Positions 1-11,600 of a stretch of 64,000 bases of DNA are shown piece by piece (position 1 is the stretch's first letter; each line of letters begins with the position of its first letter). The position numbers were made by a program, and so were the translations under genes. Source of the DNA: Pachysolen tannophilus NRRL Y-2460 (taxonomy: Eukaryota > Ascomycota > Pichiomycetes > Alaninales > Pachysolenaceae); the NCBI GenBank assembly GCA_001661245.1, contig KV454014.1, positions 289,559 through 353,558 on the forward strand, in the 5' to 3' direction. The notes below the pieces were generated by a model, which was given only the letters and a program-made list of their open reading frames with translations, searched no databases and was not told where the DNA came from.

Positions 1-2275
1 ATTATATTTAACCCAAATACGTGTAGCTTCTTCTTTATGTGGTTTTGATTCATTTGAAGTTTTTTCAACATTTGAAAAATCTTTATATTTATTTTTGAAA
101 AAATCAGCGCTATTGACAAATTTTTTCTCATTATTATTAACTTTAGGATTTTTATTTTCTTTATCTTGATCAGTAACATCTCTTTTCCTCTTTAATGTAT
201 TTAATTTTGATAATTGTTCTATGAAAAATGGATACATCGATAGTCTCTTTGCTGCTAATTGTTTTAAGGAAGCTTCTGAAAATGGAATCATGTTATCTAT
301 AGGAGGAGAAAGTGTCAAGTAATAAATACCATTTTCATCTTTTTTGTTTTCAATTCTGAATCCAAATTCTTTAATTGTAGCAATGGCACAATCAACTTTG
401 TTTCTTTCCAATTCTTTAATGTTGTGTCTTGTTGATTTTAAATTAGGTGTTAAAATTGATGATAAATAAGGTAGTAGTTGTGTGGACAAAATTGAAACAT
501 TTAAATTTGATTTAATGGTAATCGATTGGATATTATTTAATAAATTTTTTTGTAAATCAAGATTAGACCTTTTCGCTTCATAAAATTCATAATCAGATTT
601 TGGTTTTAATTGTTTTTCTCTATTATATGGATCACTAAAAGAGTTAAAAAATTTCATTGGAACGTGACCACAATAAGACAGCAAGGCTAAATTTTGTAAA
701 TTATAACTTGATTTATACATTATATCATGGAAATATAACCAATCACCAATTTCATCTGGTTTAGATAATAAATCATCTTGATATTCAACGTCATGGTATA
801 AACTAAAACATCCATTAACTACTTTATCGTAGTTACCACTTGTTATAACTATTTTTTGTAAATTTTCAAATTGTTGTTTTTTAATTTGTTTTGGATTTCT
901 TTGAAAAATTTCTTTAACTATAGTAAACCAATTAATTTGAAAATCTTTTTTCCTTGATTCATCATCATTGTTTGAAATTCCAAATTGTAATAAATTTAAA
1001 CAACTTCTAATATCACAATTTGATATAGAAACAATATCATTTAAATCTTTATGATCTATTTTAATTTTTTCTTCTTGACATATTTTCCTTAATCTTTCTT
1101 TAACTGTTCTTTCTAAAGGTTTTTTAAATGAAACAATTTCTGCAAATGGTCTTAATTTTTCTAAAGAATGAGCAAATAAATCATTACATATACATATGAT
1201 TGGTCTCATTAACAATTTTGAATTATCTTTTTTATTTTTAATTTTTTATTTTTTAATGAAAAAATTGCTCTTGAATCATTATAAATTAAATCTGTTAAAA
1301 CTTTAATAAACCCATTTTCAGTAGTACCATCAATTTCATCACAAACAAGACAAATAGGTTTACCACTAAAAGTTTGAGTACTTAAAGAATTAATTATTTT
1401 ATCTTTAACTCTTTGACCAGCTCTTTCATCACTTGCATTAATTTCCATAATTTCATAACCTGCTTGTTTTGCTACAATATGAACAACACTTGTCTTACCA
1501 ATTCCTGGTGGTCCATGTATCAATAAGATTTTCTTTTCAGGTCTATCAAATGGATCAACTTCATATAATTTAGGTACCATATTTCCCATGGACCCATTGG
1601 ATCCAATGGGTTTAACAGATCCCAGAGATCCAACAGGCTTCAAAGATCCAACTGATCCCAGAGGTCCTTGCAAAGTCAGTGATTTTTTAACATTTTCTGG
1701 AATCACTTTTTCATCAAATACAGCTTTTGACCAACGCCGAAGCCAACGCAAGATAAATCTATTTGTCTTTTCATTTCCAACCAAATCGAAAAAAGTCTTT
1801 GGTCTCCATTTTTCTGCCCATAAAATATCTTGTTGATTTGCCGGCGGGCTTTCCAGCGGGCTTTCCGGCAAATTCTCCGGCAGATTCACCAGTGGATTTT
1901 CCGGTGGATTCCTCAGCTTGGTCTTTTTTTTTCTTCCAATATATCCAACAACTTATTTATATCTATTCCTACCCCATCATTTGCATCCATCACATCGTTA
2001 CCATTACTCGCACCAGCCCCTAGCGACATCTTAGCCTTCAACTTGATAATTTTCCCATCACAAGTAATTATTTCCTTTGAAGTAAATTTTTTTTCATAAC
2101 AAAGGACTGATTGCGTACTTGTATTAGTACCAGTACAAGTACCAGTAGTTAAAGAAGAACCGCCCTCACACACATCCGTATTCAGACCTTCTAAACATTC
2201 AGCGCTATTAGCAGTCAACGATAGCAACGATTTCCCAAAGCTCACACCGTGTAAATCAGGTACAACCGCCGACAT
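1..2275 (-). CDS. CTF18: Ctf18, large subunit of the alternative RFC clamp loader (3' end outside window; two apparent frameshifts)
   Basis: AAA+ ATPase that replaces Rfc1 in the Ctf18-Dcc1-Ctf8 clamp loader, acting on PCNA at forks and in sister-chromatid cohesion. The ATG at 2275 opens an N-terminal part ending in the conserved IDINKLLDILEEKK stretch. The core then shows the RFC box (WAEKWRPKTFFDLVGNE), Walker A GPPGIGKTS, Walker B VCDEIDG, NASDERAG and PIICICNDLFAHSLEKLRPF. The window ends inside the RIWVKY motif that lies close to the C-terminus in S. cerevisiae, so probably about 20 residues are missing. The reading frame changes twice, in the 9-T run at 1924-1932 and among the T runs at 1228-1254. 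Both need one more A on the coding strand, and the protein similarity is uninterrupted across each site, so I read them as assembly errors rather than gene death. Two repeat-built insertions flank the RFC box region. It is divergent from SEC14, as in S. cerevisiae (YMR078C/YMR079W). Confidence 0.9.
1575..1680 (-). repeat. Gly-Ser-Leu/Val-Lys-Pro repeat insertion in CTF18
   Basis: A second repetitive stretch, rich in GGATC-like words, encodes units such as GPLGSVGSLKP, VGSLGSVKP and IGSNGSMG. It lies between the RFC box and the Walker A motif. It is low complexity and probably an expanded surface loop. Confidence 0.65.
1845..1917 (-). repeat. In-frame 12-bp minisatellite in CTF18
   Basis: About six degenerate 12-bp units on the coding strand encode tetrapeptides NPPE, NPLV, NLPE, NLPE, SPLE and SPPA immediately before the RFC box. 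The units keep the frame of the core domain, so copy number can change without breaking the protein. Confidence 0.75.
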
Positions 2276-2390
2276 AATTGAACCTTTCTGAATGTTTAAC
2301 ACCTAGTTGAATTTAAAAAGCACCTTTCTTTCTTTTCTCTTTTTCTATCACACTATAACACACCCACACAAACAAACAAACAAAACATTT

Positions 2391-2396
2391 ACGCGT
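2391..2396. promoter_or_regulatory. MCB element (ACGCGT) upstream of CTF18
   Basis: ACGCGT lies 116 bp upstream of the CTF18 ATG. In S. cerevisiae this is the MBF (Mbp1-Swi6) site that drives G1/S expression of replication genes, which fits Ctf18. That this yeast uses it the same way is inference. Confidence 0.55.
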
Positions 2397-2505
2397 TAAG
2401 AATTTTCTTAAATGTTGCGTCTGTTTGGCAGATACACGTTGAAACTTACAATTTGCGGTTCAATTAACGTCGTTTTTTGCTTTTTTTTTTTTTTTTGCTT
2501 TGTGG

Positions 2506-2511
2506 CACGTG
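2506..2511. promoter_or_regulatory. E-box CACGTG between CTF18 and SEC14
   Basis: GGCACGTGTC contains the perfect CACGTG palindrome bound by Cbf1/Pho4-type bHLH factors. It is equally usable by either divergent gene. Confidence 0.35.
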
Positions 2512-2943
2512 TCAAACAGGAAAAAGAGAAAAATTGACAGATCAAATAAATTTTTTTTGTTAAATACACGCACTACCATTTATTTTTATTTTTATTTTTA
2601 TTTTGATAACGAAAAGAATAAATTATTAATTACTGACACGGGACCTGTTTTTTTTGCTTTTTGCTTTTTGCTTTTTGGGTTGGCAGAATTTGTTTTAATT
2701 TTTTTTTTTTTTTTTTTTTTTTCGCGAATTTTGGAATTTTTTTTTCTGCAAAAAACCAAAAAATTTCTCTGCGATTGAATTGCAAAGAATTCATAACAAC
2801 AAAAGGTGAATTTCGATTTCGTTTTATATTTCGTATACTTTATCTACGAATGATTAAGAGACTTTATAAATAAAGAATTTAATAATAATTCAAATAATTT
2901 ATTCTTAATTGGAATATAGTTTTAAAAAAAAATTAAAGAGGCA

Positions 2944-4189
2944 ATGGCTACTGTATGTATTGAAATTTAACTAATTTTTTTTTTTTTTTTTTTTGTCTTG
3001 TCTTGTCTTGTATATTGTATATTGTATTGTATACTTGTCAAAGCAATTTTAAACATATACTAACAATTTTATAGGAAAAAGAGATACTGTGAGTAACTAA
3101 ACGTATATAATTTATAATAATTTTATATATTGGAATTGAATTTACTAACTGAAATTTTTTTTCATTTTTTTTTTGCTTTTTGATTATTATCAATTAACAG
3201 CGCTTCTTATCCTCAAATCACAGCACCAACTGCCCAGACTGGTTATACTGGTAATTTAACTCCTGAGGAAAAGGAAAAATTACTTGCTTTTAGAAAAGAA
3301 TTGGAAGATGAAGGCTATGAAAAACGTCTTGATGATGCATCATTAGTGAGTATAAATTTTTTTTTACTTTATTACTATTATTATAATTTTAATTTTAATT
3401 AGTATATTTACTAACTTAACCTTTTTTTTTGGTTTTTTTTTTTGGCAAAAGTTGCGATTCTTGCGTGCTCGTAAATTTGATGTGGCAAAGGCAAAAGCCA
3501 TGTTTGTTGCATGTGAAAAATGGAGAAAAGAGTTTGGTACAGATTCTATATTAGAAGATTTTCATTATGAAGAAAAACCAATTGTTGCCAAGTTTTATCC
3601 TCAATATTATCATAAAGTTGATAAAGATGGTAGACCAGTATATATTGAAGAATTGGGAGCGGTTAATATTACTGAAATGTATAAAATCACTTCACAAGAA
3701 AGAATGTTAAAAAATTTGGTTTGGGAATATGAATCATTTGTAAGATTTAGACTTCCTGCATGTTCACGTAAAGTTGGATCATTGATTGAAACTTCTTGCA
3801 CTATATTAGATATAAAAGGTATTTCTTTAAGCGCTCTGTCACAAGTTTTAAGTTATGTAAGAGAAGCTTCATATATTGGTCAAAATTATTATCCAGAAAG
3901 AATGGGGAAATTTTATGTTATAAATGCACCTTTTGGATTCTCAACTGCTTTTAGATTGTTTAAACCATTTTTAGATCCAGTAACAGTTTCAAAAATTTTT
4001 ATCTTGGGTTCATCCTATAAGTCGGAATTATTAAAACAAATTCCTCCTGAAAATTTACCAACAAAATTTGGTGGAACCTCTGAAGTTAGTGATGAAGAAG
4101 GTGGATTATTACTTTCAGATATAGGTCCTTGGAGAGATCCACAATACATTGGCCCTGAAGGTGAAGCCCCAAGAGCATTTGCTTTATAA
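2944..4189 (+). CDS. SEC14: Sec14 phosphatidylinositol/phosphatidylcholine transfer protein (four exons)
   Basis: Sec14 exchanges PI and PC and supports Golgi secretion. Exons: 2944-2952, 3075-3088, 3201-3345 and 3452-4189 (906 nt, 301 aa). Splicing yields MAT-EKEIL-ASYPQ..., matching the S. cerevisiae start MVTQQEKEFLESYPQ, and then [16 protein letters not shown], which joins exons 3 and 4 exactly at the conserved motif. The CRAL-TRIO domain follows: [63 protein letters not shown] and [16 protein letters not shown]. Each intron has its own TACTAAC branch site. S. cerevisiae SEC14 has a single intron near the start, so three introns with a 9-nt first exon and a 14-nt second exon are unusual. 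Divergent from CTF18, followed by BUD2 on the same strand. Confidence 0.95.
2953..3074 (+). other. SEC14 intron 1
   Basis: 5' splice site GTATGT, branch TACTAAC at 3058-3064, 3' end ATAG at 3071-3074. It follows a 9-nt coding exon (Met-Ala-Thr). Confidence 0.85.
3089..3200 (+). other. SEC14 intron 2
   Basis: 5' splice site GTGAGT, branch TACTAAC at 3143-3149, 3' end ACAG at 3197-3200. The exon before it is only 14 nt long and encodes the conserved EKEI(L). Confidence 0.85.
3346..3451 (+). other. SEC14 intron 3
   Basis: 5' splice site GTGAGT, branch TACTAAC at 3409-3415, long T tract, 3' end AAAAG at 3447-3451. Joining gives [15 protein letters not shown], in frame with the Sec14 family. Confidence 0.85.
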
Positions 4190-4874
4190 TAGTATCTATA
4201 AATACCAAAACTTTATAATCATTGAATTGTTTTTCTTTTTTTTTTTTTTCTACTATTACTGAATTTATAGTTTTTTTTTTTTTTCCGTTTTCCGTTTTTC
4301 GTTTTTCTTTTGTAGTCTTTTGATTTTTTTTTTTAAAAAAAAAATTACCCCCTTATTTTTCTTGATTGATATTATTATTCTAATTATTATATAAAGCTTT
4401 ATATCTATTCCATTACATATATTTTTATTATATATATATATGTGAATTCGTTGTTTAGTAGTAGTAGTCAACAAACACTAACTAAAAAAAAAAAAAAAAA
4501 AAGTGCGCACGCACTTTACTTTGGTTTTTGTCCACTCTTTTACCGCTTTAATACTATTATACGCGGTACGCAAGTGTTGTTTTAAGTGGCAAATAAAATG
4601 CGGATATATAATACGCTGATATACCGCACTTGGTCTGCAAAATGCGTTGCGCCTGCTTTTTTTTGTTTTTTTTAACAGTTTAAGCAGTAACTTTGAAGCA
4701 AAAAGATACTTTAAAACAAACACTTTATATATATATATATATGTGTTATAATTCATCAAACATTTCTATGCTAACCTATGAACTAAGGAGTATATTAGAC
4801 CTATATATTTGAATCTAGTGTTATGATTCTACAAGGAATTGGGTTTTGAAGGGTTTTTTTTGGTTTATTCGAAA
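4190..4874. promoter_or_regulatory. SEC14-BUD2 intergenic region with GC-rich words
   Basis: No gene seen. After T-rich SEC14 3' sequence, 4500-4655 is unusually rich in CpG-containing words: TACCGC (4541, 4622), GCGGTAC (4563-4569), GTACGCAA (4566-4573) and AAAATGCGG (4595-4603). The same words recur upstream of RPO41. A short TA repeat follows near 4727-4742. Confidence 0.45.
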
Positions 4875-7800
4875 ATGCTGACAGAAGTACTAGTTTATGA
4901 TACTTTAAAAAATTATATGAATAAAGATAATGGTTTAATATCTGCAAGTGTTAATCTGAATTTACCTAGTATCAATGTTGAATGGTTTAATCCAAGTAAT
5001 AGTGGTAGCTCTGAGGTCATACTGTGGAATAAGTCATCACTTGAAATTAATCCATCTGGGGAATTGTTATCAATACCATTAAATGAATCACAACATCTGC
5101 AGCTGCTGCAACAAAAAAATTCACAATTACAATCACATTTACAATTACAATTACAAATACAACCGCTGTTTCCAATAATTAAAAATTTACAATCTTGTTC
5201 AATTTCAATAATACCTACTCAATCTCCACCAACAATAGGTATAACTCCATATGGTGAACCAAAGGATAAAAAAATTCTTATAAAATCTTTTAATTATGCA
5301 GATTTTAATAGATTAATTTCAAATTTAACTATATGGTCCAATTTAAAACCTGCTGGTTTGGATAAGAAATGGTTTTATTATAGATCAATTGTTGAAGATG
5401 ATAAATTGGATGGTAATGAGTTGTTGGTATGTAGATTTAAAGTATATGGACCAATTCCTTCAAAAGTTAAAAATATTCATTTGGTAGATGGTCCAAAAGT
5501 ACCAACAAAAACTTATTCATCTTCGTTATTATCACCTTCTTCTCATAATAATACTCAAAATGAAGAAGGTTGGTTTATGGCAATGGGACATTTAAAATCA
5601 AATGGAATTTTGGATTTATTAATGGAAAGTGATGGTTCTTTACTTTATTCAATTAATATACCTTCATTATTTGGATCTGAAATTAGACAAGTACATCATT
5701 CAATTTTCCAAAACTCAAATGTATTGTATGTTGGTTTAATAAATGAATTAAGAAATTCAAATATTATTAGACCTTTAAATATTCAAATGGGGTTGGAAAA
5801 TGAATTTATAATATCTAAAAATACAACAAATAAATCAAATTTACAAAATTTTCAAACAACAAATAGAATTTTTTTACAATTCCCATTACATATAGATTTA
5901 GAAGATTGGTTTGTTACTTTATCTTCATTTACAAAAAGAGAATTTGTTGGAAATTATTATCTTAATCAAAAATTAAGAATTTCACAAACTATTAATTTAA
6001 ATATAGTTGAAGCAAAATTTGATGATAAAAATTTCATGAAAAATTCAAGATTATATGCAGAAGTTATATTATGGAATTTACCTTGGTTTAAAACATCAAT
6101 AGTTGATTGTATCCATGGAAATCCATTTTGGAGAGAAATTTTTACAATGGATATACCAATGTCTACTCATCATTTCCATATTTTAATTAAACAACAAACT
6201 AGTAATACAGGTGATTATTCATCAAAAGATATTGTATTAGGTACTATTTATATTACACCAGATATGTTAACTCTGGCTAATAGTGTTAAAATAGATAGAT
6301 TAACTATTTATGATGCACATAATTCTGCAATTGGTAAAATTTTTATAAATTTATCCCAACATGAATATCCAATTTTACCTATTCAAGATTATAAAATTTT
6401 TGAAAAAATGATTGTTGCTGTTCCTCTTGAAGAATTAATGGATTTTATTAAACCTTATTCATCTACTGCAGATAAATTAGAATTATATGCAATAATGTTT
6501 TTGGATGTTTTCCAAACTTTAGAAAAGGAAAATGAGTTTTTTGAAGCATTAATGGATTATGAATTGTCACCGATTGATTCATTAACAAGAAATAATAGAT
6601 TAAAAGGTTCTTTAAAAGATTCAAAGACAAATAATATTTTTAATACTTTATTTAGAGCAAATTCAATGTTGACAAAAACTTTGGAAAAATTTAATTTTAG
6701 AGTTGGACAAGAATATTTAGAAAAAGTTATTGGTGAATTTGTATTATTAGTATCTGAAGAAAAACAAAATTGTGAAATTGATCCAGGATTAATAGATGAA
6801 GAAGACCCTATCTTAAAAAAAAAATTATAGATGAAAATATGGCAAAATTAACAAGATATGTTGAATTATTATGGCAGAAAATTTTTACAACTTCAAACGA
6901 TTTCCCACAACCGATAAAGACACAATTTGCAAAATTTAGAACTAAAGTAGAACATTCAGTTGAACCAAATGATACTGTAACTCCTTTGAATTGTTTAACT
7001 GCTTTTATATTTTTACGGTTTTTCTGTCCAGCTATCTTGAATCCAAAATTGTTTTACTTGACAAAAGATCATCAAACTGGTAATGTTCAAAGAACTTTGA
7101 CTTTGGCAGCAAAAATACTATTGACTCTTGCAAACAGATCTAGATTTGTAGAACACAAGGAACCATACTTGTTGGAATTAAACAAATTCGTCGAGGCAAA
7201 TGAATCACAAGTGTTGGAATATTTTGATAAAATTACAGGTAGAAAATTGGATTTTAATCCAAAGATCTTGGAATTAAGCGATGATGTGACAAGACCTTCT
7301 TTAAACATTCCTAAAAAAATTAAGGAAGAATTACCTACAAATCCTTATTTAATAGATAAGTATTTGAGAATAGTGGAATTGATTGAAATATTGGCTTCCC
7401 CTTCTTCTACTAAAGGTGAATCGAATAATTTAGAACCAGATATTTCTGAAATATATAACGCGGATGATTCTAGCTATACACAATCACCAAGACCTACAAA
7501 TATTTTGCACACCTCCGGAAATAATTCATTTAGAATTGGATCTTTGGATATTGATAGATCCGAATTGCTTTCGTTTGACGAAAGTGATCTTGGTTCAGAA
7601 GATTTTTTAAAATCTTTACTAAAATCTGATGATTTCGATGATTTAATAAAACAATCCATCCTGTTATCAGATTTGCAAAATCAGGCAAAAATATTGGTTA
7701 AGAAAACAGGTATACTATTAAATCAATTGAAAAAACCTGAAATGACAATGAAGTTAAATCATGAAAGCTGGAATTTGTTTATTAATGATATATTGAAAAA

Positions 7801-8131
7801 ATTTGTACTTGATATTACTGATAATTCTATTTATTTTACCGACGATTATGAAAAACTAGATACTAATCGTTATAAACCATTGGAGTTGAATATGAGTGGT
7901 ATTAAAATCAAACTTGTTTCTGCTCGCCATAACAACAACAACAGCAACAATAATAATAATAATAATAATAACAATAATAACAATAATAATAATGGAACAT
8001 ATGTTGCCAATGGCGGAGACAGATCATCTCCTTTAAAAGCTGCAAGACTTTTAAGATCACCATCAATCGCTACGCTTCGAGCTGGAGAAACCAGGAACCC
8101 ATTCAAAAGACTCTTCGGAAAAAAAAGTTGA
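4875..8131 (+). CDS. BUD2: Bud2-type Ras GTPase-activating protein (one apparent frameshift)
   Basis: GAP for the Rsr1/Bud1 GTPase, placing the bud site at the cell cortex. I start at ATG 4875 (MLTEVLVYDTL); no ATG lies upstream in frame. Order: an N-terminal region with a PH-like stretch; a C2-like domain about residues 363-470 (LYAEVILWNLPWFKT); and a RasGAP domain with TLFRANSMLTK, whose Arg (about 593) is the expected arginine finger, then VGQEYLEKVIGEF and, after the frame change, FLRFFCPAILNP (about 712). The frame breaks in the 10-A run at 6815-6824. One extra A there joins the two parts within one domain and gives about 1,095 residues, close to S. cerevisiae Bud2 (1,104) and far short of Ira1/2. 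A long Asn repeat lies near 7930-7992. Bud2 function is assigned from length and domain order. Confidence 0.87.
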
Positions 8132-8513
8132 AAAGTTGAAATTTAATGTGTAATCAAAAGTAATTCAAACACCAGGAAAAAAAGAAGAAAAAATAGAAAA
8201 AAATGAACGAAAAGACTGTAGCCATATAGATAGATGATGCTAATTTAAAGTTGTACAATTTATTTGGTTTTTTTTTTTTTTTTTTTTTTGCTTTTATCTT
8301 TTAATTTTATATCCATTTTTTTGCTTAGGAACACTTGTTTAATTACCAGACTTATTTATTATTACTATTACTATTATGAAGAATTCAATACTATGTTTCC
8401 ATTGATGTAAGCTTATCAATCAAATTTAGTAAGATATAAATATATTAAAAATGCATCAAATATCTCAAAACCCCTATTTATGTTTACTTAGTCAGTTTCC
8501 ACATTAGCTAAAC
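8132..8513. other. Convergent BUD2/UPF1 3' region
   Basis: AT-rich sequence with a T tract of about 24 (8266-8289). No ORF or RNA gene seen. It probably carries only the two 3' ends. Confidence 0.5.
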
Positions 8514-11500
8514 TTAAAGGTTAAGGTTGTCAGCAAATGATTCATTCATACTCCTAATATCGTCTTCAATTTTATTATTCTTTGAATAGCGAGATGATTC
8601 AGTATTTCCATTTAATTTGTTTAACTTGCTGCTGAAATTTGAATTCAATCTTTCTGAGTTTTTTTTATAATAGTTATTTGAAGTTATGTTTTCTTCATCA
8701 CCATTATCTCCAACTGCCGCGTTGGAAGACGCAGCAGCAGCCAATGATGGCCATTGTTTCGAACTGAAAAATGGAGGTAACCCATTATCGAATTGGTCAT
8801 TATTTCCTTGTTTTCCACCACTTAAACCTTCTGGAGCAAAAGAAGCAACAGAGGACACCTCAAAGTCATCAGCATTATGATTGTTGAAAGAGGACGAGTT
8901 ATCAAAATTTGAAAGAGCATACCTAAATTTGTTACTAGCCGCTCTATTGGATGTCATCTTTAATTGAATTGTACATAATTGAAGATTGTCCAACGGTCCT
9001 TCAACAAGACAGCCTTTTTCTCTGAAATGAACTAATAAATGATTCCATAACGAGTTTTTGGATAATGCACGAGGACTACCTAAGATTACCAATCCATATT
9101 TGGCTCTAGTTAAGGCAACATTAAGACGTCTAGGATCACTTAAAAATCCAATGAGTTGTCTATCATTTGCTCTGACACATGATAATATGATAAAATCTTT
9201 TTCACGACCCTGGAAAGCATCAACTGAAGCTACTTCAACATCCATATATAAACTTTTATCCGCCAAAGATCCACTCATTTGCATATATTGAACAACGTAT
9301 GCTCTTTGACCCTCATAAGGGGTGATAATACCAATTTGTTCGGGCTTGATGCCATCCTTAAATAATGTAGTGACAATTCTTTCACAGTTCATTGCTTCAA
9401 TCCTATTTAAAAATGAAGTACCACTTCCCGAAATTTCCTCTCTCCCATAATTGGACCAAAACATCATTGGGGTATCTCCTATAGGCCATGGGAACATTGA
9501 ATTAGAAATCATTCTTTGCTCGGCGGTAACACCATTTTGCAAGCTTCCTTCGTAAAACATATTACTTGGAAATTCAGAAAGACAAGGATTCATACGATAT
9601 TGAACTTCTAAACGAATTGGAACATGTCCCAACAAAACTAATCTTTCAAATAAAGATTGTTTCAAACCTGCATCACCGGCTTTTTTCTCTAAAATTACAG
9701 GTCCTAATTGTTGATGATCACCAACAAGAATAACTTGTTTTGCTCCTTTCACAATAGGAATCAAACACTCAGGTTCCGAAGCTTGGGTACTTTCATCAAT
9801 AAGTACCGTTCTAAAATTTGTAGAATTTAATCTTCTATCACCAGCACCTACACAAGTACAACAAACCACGTCTGCTTTGTTTAATAAATTGTTTTCAGAC
9901 TTTCTTGCTAATTTGAAATATCTTGCAGTATCTTCAGATGACAATTCACCCAATTCTTCTTTCAATTTGATTAATTTTTTCAATTCGCCTTTAGAATTTG
10001 ATTTTATTAAAGAATGCAAAGCTAAATGGCTTACCGAAGAATCAACGTCTTCTCTACTTCTAGCAGTTAAACGAACAACATTTAAACCTAAAGAATCTAA
10101 CTTGGCTGCCAAGTGATCAACTGCAACATTTGAAGGAGCACAAACCAAGATTTTTTCACTATTTAATTTTGATAAATGGTAGATGATTGTTGCTGATGTA
10201 ACAGTCTTACCTGTACCAGGAGGTCCTTGAATTAAAGAAAGTGGTCTTTGTAAGACACTTCTAACTGCATTTGTTTGTGAAACGTTTAATTCTGCAAATT
10301 TTGGTATAGAAAATCTGTTTGGTAATTTCACATCGAATTCAACAGGGGCAACATCATGACCAAGTAATTTATGGTATATATATGCCGAGACTGATTCTTT
10401 GTCTACTGCAAAAGTTTTCATTGCATTTTGCATTCTATCATAAGAGGTACCTTTCCAAACAAATTCAGCAGTGAAACCAGTAGTACAATTAGTAGGAACT
10501 TTCCCCTTACTTGGATTCAATTCTAAGGTGAACTCTTCTTGGTGAGAGTTTGGTAAACGAACGATATATCCATGACATTCCCATGGTTCTTGATACAAGC
10601 CACTATACCGCAAAACCATCTCATCACCTACTGCGATTTTCAAACCGCCGCTTTCAAAAGTTGACAATGCAAAAGATGCCAAATGCCTATTATTCAAGCC
10701 TAGACTCCATTTAACAGAAATGTGTTCTAATGCCTGACTTTCTTTCAATTGTTTGTCATGATCTGCTTCAGATTTCACAAGTGGCGCAAATGATCTTTGA
10801 TATTCGTATGCATCCGTATACCTCATCAAGATTGGTTGGATTTCTTCTTCTTCTTCACGATTATCAACATCATCGATTGTGGCATTTCTATCGGATCTCC
10901 ATTTCAGCTCCAACTTGATTATCTGTTGAGAACTGATTTGTCTTGCTTCCAACTGCTCCTCTTCTGAAGGTACAGCAGCAATCCAAGGCAAAAATTGTCT
11001 ATCTTCAATCAAAGATTCCCAATGATCTGTATCCCAACTTACATTTTTCGACTGGGCACATGGTAATCTACATAATATCACAACAACAGCTTCTGATTTG
11101 GCTGATACAAACCCCAATATAAATACATTTTTATTCCCACAATTATAACATTCTAAAGTAGTATCTCCTAAATCAGAATCAGCATGTAATGATACCACAT
11201 TATGTCTCGATAACACTAAATGACTAATTATATGAGAACCAGAAGTATTCGATTTCGAATTACAAAACCATTTATTACAAGTGTCACATTTAACAACACA
11301 CGATGGAGAATGAACTCCACAGTAAGAACATGCATATTCAGGTAAATTGTTCTTAATATGTTCATGGCCATGTTCATGGCCATCGTCATGCTCATGCTCA
11401 TGCTCATCATCATGAAGTTCCAACGCCGATCCAGCGTCTTGCTCAGCGTCTTGCTCAGCGTCTTGCTCAGCCAACAACAGCTCCACCTGGCCATCATCTA

Positions 11501-11600
11501 AATCATCATCATACGAATCACCAAACGTTACCGTATCTGATTCTTCATTACCACTAACTTGGGTTTTTCCAGAGAAAAAAATATCTTGAGAAGGACCCAT
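8514..11600 (-). CDS. NAM7: Upf1/Nam7 RNA helicase of nonsense-mediated decay
   Basis: ATP-dependent superfamily 1 RNA helicase that triggers decay of mRNAs with early stops, together with Upf2 and Upf3. The first ATG in frame is at 11600, giving 1,028 aa. The Cys/His zinc domain starts near residue 89 ([31 protein letters not shown]). Helicase motifs follow: GPPGTGKT (about 455), [39 protein letters not shown] and [13 protein letters not shown]. The N-terminal extension carries three AEQD units encoded by 12-bp repeats, then a His/Asp/Glu/Gly-rich stretch. The C-terminal tail is Ser/Asn-rich. Same neighbourhood as S. cerevisiae YMR080C, but here BUD2 lies between it and SEC14. Confidence 0.96.
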   Translation of the reverse strand: MGPSQDIFFSGKTQVSGNEESDTVTFGDSYDDDLDDGQVELLLAEQDAEQDAEQDAGSALELHDDEHEHEHDDGHEHGHEHIKNNLPEYACSYCGVHSPSCVVKCDTCNKWFCNSKSNTSGSHIISHLVLSRHNVVSLHADSDLGDTTLECYNCGNKNVFILGFVSAKSEAVVVILCRLPCAQSKNVSWDTDHWESLIEDRQFLPWIAAVPSEEEQLEARQISSQQIIKLELKWRSDRNATIDDVDNREEEEEIQPILMRYTDAYEYQRSFAPLVKSEADHDKQLKESQALEHISVKWSLGLNNRHLASFALSTFESGGLKIAVGDEMVLRYSGLYQEPWECHGYIVRLPNSHQEEFTLELNPSKGKVPTNCTTGFTAEFVWKGTSYDRMQNAMKTFAVDKESVSAYIYHKLLGHDVAPVEFDVKLPNRFSIPKFAELNVSQTNAVRSVLQRPLSLIQGPPGTGKTVTSATIIYHLSKLNSEKILVCAPSNVAVDHLAAKLDSLGLNVVRLTARSREDVDSSVSHLALHSLIKSNSKGELKKLIKLKEELGELSSEDTARYFKLARKSENNLLNKADVVCCTCVGAGDRRLNSTNFRTVLIDESTQASEPECLIPIVKGAKQVILVGDHQQLGPVILEKKAGDAGLKQSLFERLVLLGHVPIRLEVQYRMNPCLSEFPSNMFYEGSLQNGVTAEQRMISNSMFPWPIGDTPMMFWSNYGREEISGSGTSFLNRIEAMNCERIVTTLFKDGIKPEQIGIITPYEGQRAYVVQYMQMSGSLADKSLYMDVEVASVDAFQGREKDFIILSCVRANDRQLIGFLSDPRRLNVALTRAKYGLVILGSPRALSKNSLWNHLLVHFREKGCLVEGPLDNLQLCTIQLKMTSNRAASNKFRYALSNFDNSSSFNNHNADDFEVSSVASFAPEGLSGGKQGNNDQFDNGLPPFFSSKQWPSLAAAASSNAAVGDNGDEENITSNNYYKKNSERLNSNFSSKLNKLNGNTESSRYSKNNKIEDDIRSMNESFADNLNL

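Larger units (their letters stand above)
2276..2943. promoter_or_regulatory. Divergent CTF18/SEC14 promoter region
   Basis: No gene seen. It holds long T tracts, a perfect MCB (ACGCGT) at 2391-2396, an E-box (CACGTG) at 2506-2511 and a T tract running into the palindrome TTCGCGAA at 2721-2728. The ATGs of both flanking genes point outward. Confidence 0.6.

Noticed and set aside
1228-1932. Programmed frameshifting or introns to explain the CTF18 breaks
   Set aside because: No splice sites fit, no known slippery heptamer is present, and the same A-run error explains the BUD2 break too.
4265-4759. Two antisense ORFs between SEC14 and BUD2
   Set aside because: They translate A/T tracts and TA repeats (runs of Lys, Phe, Ile-Tyr) and start in simple sequence; no protein-like composition.
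7870-8106. Antisense ORF with a long Leu run in the BUD2 tail
   Set aside because: It is the complement of the Asn repeat, not a membrane protein.
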